Part shown: piece after piece, positions 7,368-10,494 of the stretch
Position numbering within the stretch: the stretch's first letter is position 1
How the letters are laid out: every line of letters begins with the position of its first letter
Assembly (NCBI GenBank): GCA_002455605.1
Contig: DKLE01000118.1
Span: 1 to 10,494, forward strand
Direction of reading: 5' to 3'
Source of the DNA: Firmicutes bacterium UBA6648
GTDB taxonomy: Bacteria > Bacillota > Clostridia > Peptostreptococcales > Anaerovoracaceae
DNA length: 10,494 bases
Notes under the pieces: model-generated
Told to the model about the DNA's origin: nothing
Databases searched by the model: none
The model's input: only the letters and a program-made list of their open reading frames with translations
Made by a program: the position numbers and the translations under genes

Positions 7368-8591
7368 CTATTCTCTTATCAGAGGCATGCTCATGCAGCG
7401 CGGACCCCCTCGCCCTCTCGACAATTCAGCACTTGGAATTTCCAAAACTGAAACGCCATATTCCTTCAATAACTTGTTGGTTACTGTATTTCTCTGATAT
7501 GTAACAATTTTGCCGGGAGCAATGCACAAAGTATTGGATCCGTCATTCCACTGCTCTCTCTCCGATGCAATTCGATCTTCTCCTCCGCACTTAATCAAAG
7601 TAACCTTATCTATCTCTAAATATCTTTCCAATATAGTCTCTAACGTATCTTCAACCTTCTTGACTGCAACTTCGTCTTTGCTGTCTCCTTTTTTTATTTC
7701 ATATACTACCAAAGGTCCTAAAATACCTGGGTGAACAGTGAACTTGTCAACATCGATCTGTGTGAAAACAGTATCTAAATGCATAAAAGCTCTGGTATTT
7801 GGAATATCAAAGGCAAGAACAGTATCAATAGTTGCTTCTTCACTTGCAAAGATATTTTTTGCCAACATTTCAACAGCAGCCGGTTCTGTTCTCTGGGAAA
7901 TACCTACAGCCAGTACTTTATCATTCAGGTTTAAAATATCCCCGCCTTCCACATGGAACTTGCCGTACCGATCATAATATTTTTGAACTTTATCCTTATA
8001 GTCCGGATGATATCTGAAAATATATTCTCCATAAATAGTTTCTCTATTTCTCGTCTGAGAATACATTTTATTGATACTCACACCATTTCCAATACAAGCA
8101 AAAGGATCTCTTGTAAAATAAAGATTTGGCATTGGATCTGCTATTAATGTCGAAGGCGAACTCATTAAGTCAACCAATGAATCCATTTTCATATGGCCTA
8201 ATTCCTGTAAAACGATCCCTTCCATTGATTTTAAGACCATTTCTTTTTTATTGTCATTGTATTTCATCATAAAGTTATAGATTTTATCTTTGTACTTATC
8301 CGTACAGATGCCAGCTTCCTTGATCCATTGATATAAGAACTGATCTCTTATTTCATCGTTTAATTCCAAAACTTCAGCCATCAAATCTTCCAAATAAACG
8401 ACTTCAACGCCATTATCTCGGAGAGTTTGTGCAAAAGCATCATGCTCTTCCTGCGCAATATCCAGAAAAGGGATATCATCAAATAATAATCTATCTAATG
8501 TATCTGGAGTTAAATTTTCTAATTCTTTACCGGGTCGATGCAATAATACTTTCTTTAATGGTCTGATTTCGCTTTTTACATTAATTTCCAT
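7368..8591 (-). CDS. arcA: Arginine deiminase
   Basis: Hydrolyses arginine to citrulline and ammonia, the entry step of the pathway, in the cytoplasm; the ammonia also counters acid. The 407-residue guanidino-modifying enzyme has its full catalytic set by alignment with the known family: D162 in YFTRDPFACIGNG, E215 in HVEGGDIL, H271 and D273 in MHLDTVFTQ, and nucleophile C399 in GRGGPRCMSMPL near the C-terminus. R161 in the TRDP motif is a likely substrate contact. The ATG at 8591 has AGGGAGG 7 nt upstream. It is the first gene of arcABC, with a 559-bp AT-rich region upstream shared with the divergent PucR-type regulator. No sign of truncation. Confidence 0.98.
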   Translation of the reverse strand: MEINVKSEIRPLKKVLLHRPGKELENLTPDTLDRLLFDDIPFLDIAQEEHDAFAQTLRDNGVEVVYLEDLMAEVLELNDEIRDQFLYQWIKEAGICTDKYKDKIYNFMMKYNDNKKEMVLKSMEGIVLQELGHMKMDSLVDLMSSPSTLIADPMPNLYFTRDPFACIGNGVSINKMYSQTRNRETIYGEYIFRYHPDYKDKVQKYYDRYGKFHVEGGDILNLNDKVLAVGISQRTEPAAVEMLAKNIFASEEATIDTVLAFDIPNTRAFMHLDTVFTQIDVDKFTVHPGILGPLVVYEIKKGDSKDEVAVKKVEDTLETILERYLEIDKVTLIKCGGEDRIASEREQWNDGSNTLCIAPGKIVTYQRNTVTNKLLKEYGVSVLEIPSAELSRGRGGPRCMSMPLIRE

Positions 8592-8686
8592 TAAGCAGCC
8601 TCCCTAACAAAATATTTTTAGTAATCATGCCTTTCAATCTAGCCTTAAATTGAAAAACTCTTAAAAATTAACGTCTTAACATTATT

Positions 8687-8704
8687 AAAACATGCGCATG
8701 TTTT
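8687..8704. promoter_or_regulatory. Perfect 18-bp palindrome upstream of arcA, candidate operator
   Basis: AAAACATGCGCATGTTTT is its own reverse complement over all 18 bases. Its centre lies about 104 bp upstream of the arcA start codon. The GC-containing core CATGCGCATG stands out from the AT-rich surroundings. The absence of a loop favours a dimer binding site over an RNA hairpin. TAATAAT on the minus strand directly follows it. The binding protein is unknown; the AraC-type or PucR-type neighbours are obvious candidates by position only. Confidence 0.5.
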
Positions 8705-8733
8705 TTAACTACAATCTCATCATACATAATTTC

Positions 8734-8757
8734 TTTTATACATGTGTGAATATAAAA
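8734..8757. repeat. Inverted repeat TTTTATA-N10-TATAAAA
   Basis: Two 7-bp arms (8734-8740 and 8751-8757) are separated by CATGTGTGAA, placing the arm centres 17 bp apart, under two helical turns. The right arm overlaps TGAAT-N5-ACTCA (8747-8761), which resembles an ArgR/AhrC box half-site pair (TGAAT-N4-ATTCA) with one mismatch and one extra spacer base. In AT-rich DNA such arms can arise by chance. Confidence 0.25.
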
Positions 8758-9100
8758 CTCAAATATTTTGTATTATTTCTTGCTATTTTGCCAGCTCTTA
8801 TTTTATGAAAATATTAATTTTTAATCCCTTTAATTCCTATAAAGTTGACACTTCCGTTTATATTAATTTTTTTATATGCTTAAATATCTACAAATCATTT
8901 TCGGATTTTATTTTCAAAATACATAAATTCCTGCTCTTTTTGTCCCTCATAATGTTTTCTTAATATTCTCAATACTTGTTAACTAAATTATATAAATAAT
9001 CAAGAAGTATTGCAATGACTGAATTATATATTTATCTCCAAAAAAAATCTTGGCTATTTTCACTTTTTACAACTTATATTATAAAGAAACTTTAGATATA

Positions 9101-9109
9101 TGTTATAAT
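9101..9109 (+). promoter_or_regulatory. Extended -10 promoter element of the PucR-type gene
   Basis: TGT followed by a perfect TATAAT (9104-9109) is an extended -10. No good -35 is present at 17 bp (ATAAAG), which is common for extended -10 promoters and for regulated ones. Transcription would start near 9116, about 35 nt before the proposed TTG start. Confidence 0.6.
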
Positions 9110-9150
9110 GAACAAAGAAATTTATAACTTACAAACATGAGGTGATTGGA

Positions 9151-10308
9151 TTGATTCAAGTCAGAGAACTTTTAAAAATGCCTTTATTCCAAAACTTTAA
9201 ACTGATAGCCGGTGAAAATGGACTGGATCAGCAGCTAAGCAATGTGGTTATCCTTGAATATGAAAGCGTCAATAACTCTTATCATGTATTCAATCCGGGT
9301 GATTTTATACTGACTTCTTTGTTTTTTGCGGTAAATGATCCAGATTCTATCGTGCCTGCTCTGCGCAATGTTATCAACAGGCAAATAGCAGGTATCGCCA
9401 TAAAAACCGTTTTTTTTGATGACATTCCTATGGAAATAAAACAATATGCCTATGAGAAACAAATCCCTATTTTTACATTTAAAGATGTGTATATGGAGGA
9501 TTTGATTTTATGCGTCAACAATTTTCTTAAATTAAAGCAGCATTTTCTTGTCAATGAAAATAATATCGATAAGTTAGTCAACACTATCGGTTCTCCCGAA
9601 TTTATTCAAAATATTGTCAAAGAAATTAATCCATTATTTTTTCCCAATGTTACCGTGGCATATGTTACGCCAAAGGATGAAAAATCAAATATTGAATTTA
9701 CCTCTTATTTTTATGAGCTTTTTTATAAAAACTATACATCTGCTATTTCCACACATTATTCTTACATTAAATATCAGTCCGGAATGTTTATCATCTATAC
9801 TGCCCCTGATTCAGCACAGACAGAAGCTTCCGTTTTTACTAATCTCTTGCACTCTATTAAACTTAATTCCCAGCTATTCTACATAGGTATCAGTGAACAA
9901 ATGAATTCATATAGTGATTTTCATATAGCTATTAAAATGTCTATTTCAGCAAACCAATTTGCTCAAATGAATCATTTAAATATTTCATACTACAAAGATA
10001 TCGGCATATATAAATGGATTGCTCCCCTAGCCAACGAATGTACCCTAAAGAATGACTATAAAAATTTAATCCACAAAATAAAAGAATACGATACAAATTT
10101 TAAATCCAACTTATGGGATACCTTAATTGTTTTTATTCAAAACAATGGCGAATATTCCAAGACTGCCCAAGAGCTGTACCAGCATCCCAATACCATCCGG
10201 TACCGGATAAAAAAGATACAGGAAATTACTAATCTTAATGAGGACTTATATATGCAGCTCTATATTTGTGTTAAGCTTTATCTGCTTTCATTAAATTCAA
10301 ATTTATAA
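9151..10308 (+). CDS. PucR/CdaR-family transcriptional regulator
   Basis: A 385-residue regulator. The N-terminal region (about 1-125) matches the PucR N-terminal domain: VRELLKMPLF, then VVILEYESV, NPGDFILTSLFFA and IAGIAIKTVFFDDIP. A poorly conserved middle follows. The C-terminus (about 325-382) is the PucR-type helix-turn-helix, with YSKTAQELYQHPNTIRYRIK followed by KIQEIT. I chose the TTG at 9151 because AGGTGAT (9140-9146) is a strong Shine-Dalgarno 4-5 nt upstream; the GTG at 9142 would start inside that Shine-Dalgarno. Family members sense purines, sugar acids or amino-acid-related signals. Divergence from arcA and convergence with an antiporter suggest it controls arginine use, which is inference. 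Confidence 0.92.
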   Translation: MIQVRELLKMPLFQNFKLIAGENGLDQQLSNVVILEYESVNNSYHVFNPGDFILTSLFFAVNDPDSIVPALRNVINRQIAGIAIKTVFFDDIPMEIKQYAYEKQIPIFTFKDVYMEDLILCVNNFLKLKQHFLVNENNIDKLVNTIGSPEFIQNIVKEINPLFFPNVTVAYVTPKDEKSNIEFTSYFYELFYKNYTSAISTHYSYIKYQSGMFIIYTAPDSAQTEASVFTNLLHSIKLNSQLFYIGISEQMNSYSDFHIAIKMSISANQFAQMNHLNISYYKDIGIYKWIAPLANECTLKNDYKNLIHKIKEYDTNFKSNLWDTLIVFIQNNGEYSKTAQELYQHPNTIRYRIKKIQEITNLNEDLYMQLYICVKLYLLSLNSNL

Positions 10309-10315
10309 AAGATAA

Positions 10316-10367
10316 AGCAAAAAAACTTTGGACAGGTATTATTTTACCCATCCAAAGTTTTTTTGCT
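10316..10367. terminator. Bidirectional terminator between the PucR-type gene and the antiporter gene
   Basis: Two 17-nt arms (10316-10332 and 10351-10367) are perfectly complementary: AGCAAAAAAACTTTGGA and TCCAAAGTTTTTTTGCT. An inner GGTA/TACC pairing (10335-10338 with 10345-10348) extends the stem past a 2-by-2 internal loop. Each strand presents a run of seven T in its 3' arm. It starts 7 nt after the plus-strand stop and ends 16 nt from the minus-strand stop, so it serves both convergent genes. Confidence 0.9.
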
Positions 10368-10383
10368 GTTATAGGAGAAACAT

Positions 10384-10494
10384 TTACATAGCTATTTGAC
10401 CAGTAACCAGTAAGTATATGGAAAATACTGCGCCCAAAACGATAAATCCTGCCGCAATAAGCTCCTTTTTATTGAACACTTTTTCACATCCGTT
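10384..10494 (-). CDS. C-terminal end of a membrane protein, probably an arginine/ornithine antiporter
   Basis: Only the last 36 codons and a TAA stop are in the window; the frame is open at the edge. The translated tail reads EKVFNKKELIAAGFIVLGAV then FSIYLLVTGQIAM, that is a short cytoplasmic basic loop followed by a final transmembrane helix and a TG-x-I ending. This resembles the C-terminus of APC-superfamily basic amino acid antiporters such as ArcD, which exchange arginine for ornithine to feed the deiminase pathway. The resemblance is from memory and from context, not from a diagnostic motif. Other amino-acid permeases are possible. Confidence 0.6.
   Translation of the reverse strand, partial: NGCEKVFNKKELIAAGFIVLGAVFSIYLLVTGQIAM

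Larger units (their letters stand above)
8592..9150. other. 559-bp AT-rich divergent regulatory region between arcA and the PucR-type gene
   Basis: No gene is supported here. A 73-codon plus-strand frame (8742-8963) has no ribosome binding site and a Phe/Ile/Tyr/Ser-rich composition typical of translated AT-rich spacer. The region holds the 18-bp palindrome at 8687-8704, an inverted repeat TTTTATA-N10-TATAAAA at 8734-8757, two copies of TATTAATTTTT (8812-8822, 8861-8871) 49 bp apart, and an extended -10 for the plus-strand regulator at 9101-9109. I did not find a convincing sigma-A or sigma-54 promoter for arcA. Its length suits binding of several regulators upstream of arcA. Confidence 0.7.

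Noticed and set aside
8609..8637. TTGAAA-17-TATTTT on the minus strand as the arcA promoter
   Set aside because: Spacing is ideal, but transcription would start within the arcA Shine-Dalgarno (8599-8605), leaving no usable leader.
8775..8800. Possible sigma-54 promoter on the minus strand (TGGCA followed by GC)
   Set aside because: The GG and GC elements are 7 nt apart instead of the required 10, and neither local regulator is of the sigma-54 activator type.
8845..8850. Consensus -35 TTGACA on the plus strand as promoter of a small RNA
   Set aside because: No acceptable -10 lies 16-18 bp downstream and no terminator-like hairpin follows within the gap.
8742..8963. 73-codon plus-strand reading frame in the arcA upstream region
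   Set aside because: No ribosome binding site before the ATG and a composition dominated by Phe, Ile, Tyr and Ser, as expected for translated AT-rich spacer; no recognisable domain.
9137..9145. ATG-AGG-TGA mini reading frame (Met-Arg-stop) just before the PucR-type gene
   Set aside because: It coincides with the Shine-Dalgarno of that gene and has no ribosome binding site of its own, so it is most likely chance.

Overview
This AT-rich window looks like chromosomal DNA from an anaerobic, endospore-forming, low-GC Gram-positive bacterium (class Clostridia). It carries two forespore/mother-cell sporulation genes (gpr and spoIIP) in the usual firmicute arrangement with rpsT and lepA, beside a fermentative arginine deiminase locus. 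GGAGG-type ribosome binding sites with GTG and TTG starts fit this. I cannot name the genus from sequence alone.

Left part (1-4013) is a conserved housekeeping and sporulation block. On the minus strand, in order of transcription, lie gpr (germination protease that degrades the small acid-soluble spore proteins), spoIIP (peptidoglycan hydrolase of forespore engulfment), an unrecognised 75-residue single-pass membrane protein, and lepA (elongation factor 4, cut by the window edge). rpsT (ribosomal protein S20) is divergent from gpr and ends in a strong terminator. lepA has its own near-consensus sigma-A promoter, whose -35 box lies over the stop codon of the small membrane protein.

Right part (4037-10494) is an arginine catabolism module. 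arcA (arginine deiminase), arcB (ornithine carbamoyltransferase) and arcC (carbamate kinase) are tightly packed on the minus strand. Together they convert arginine to ornithine, ammonia and CO2 and yield one ATP. A 12-bp stem-loop follows arcC, and just past it lies an AraC-family regulator with two complete AraC DNA-binding domains in tandem. Divergent from arcA, across a 559-bp AT-rich gap with a perfect 18-bp palindrome, is a PucR/CdaR-type regulator on the plus strand. Convergent with that gene is the C-terminal end of a membrane protein that resembles an arginine/ornithine antiporter.

The core enzymes are well known. The parts worth a second look are regulatory: the doubled AraC domain, the pairing of AraC-type and PucR-type regulators around one arc operon, the stem-loop between arcC and the AraC gene, the palindrome upstream of arcA, and the small membrane protein whose Shine-Dalgarno sequence lies inside a hairpin. 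I saw no mobile element, CRISPR array, tRNA or rRNA.
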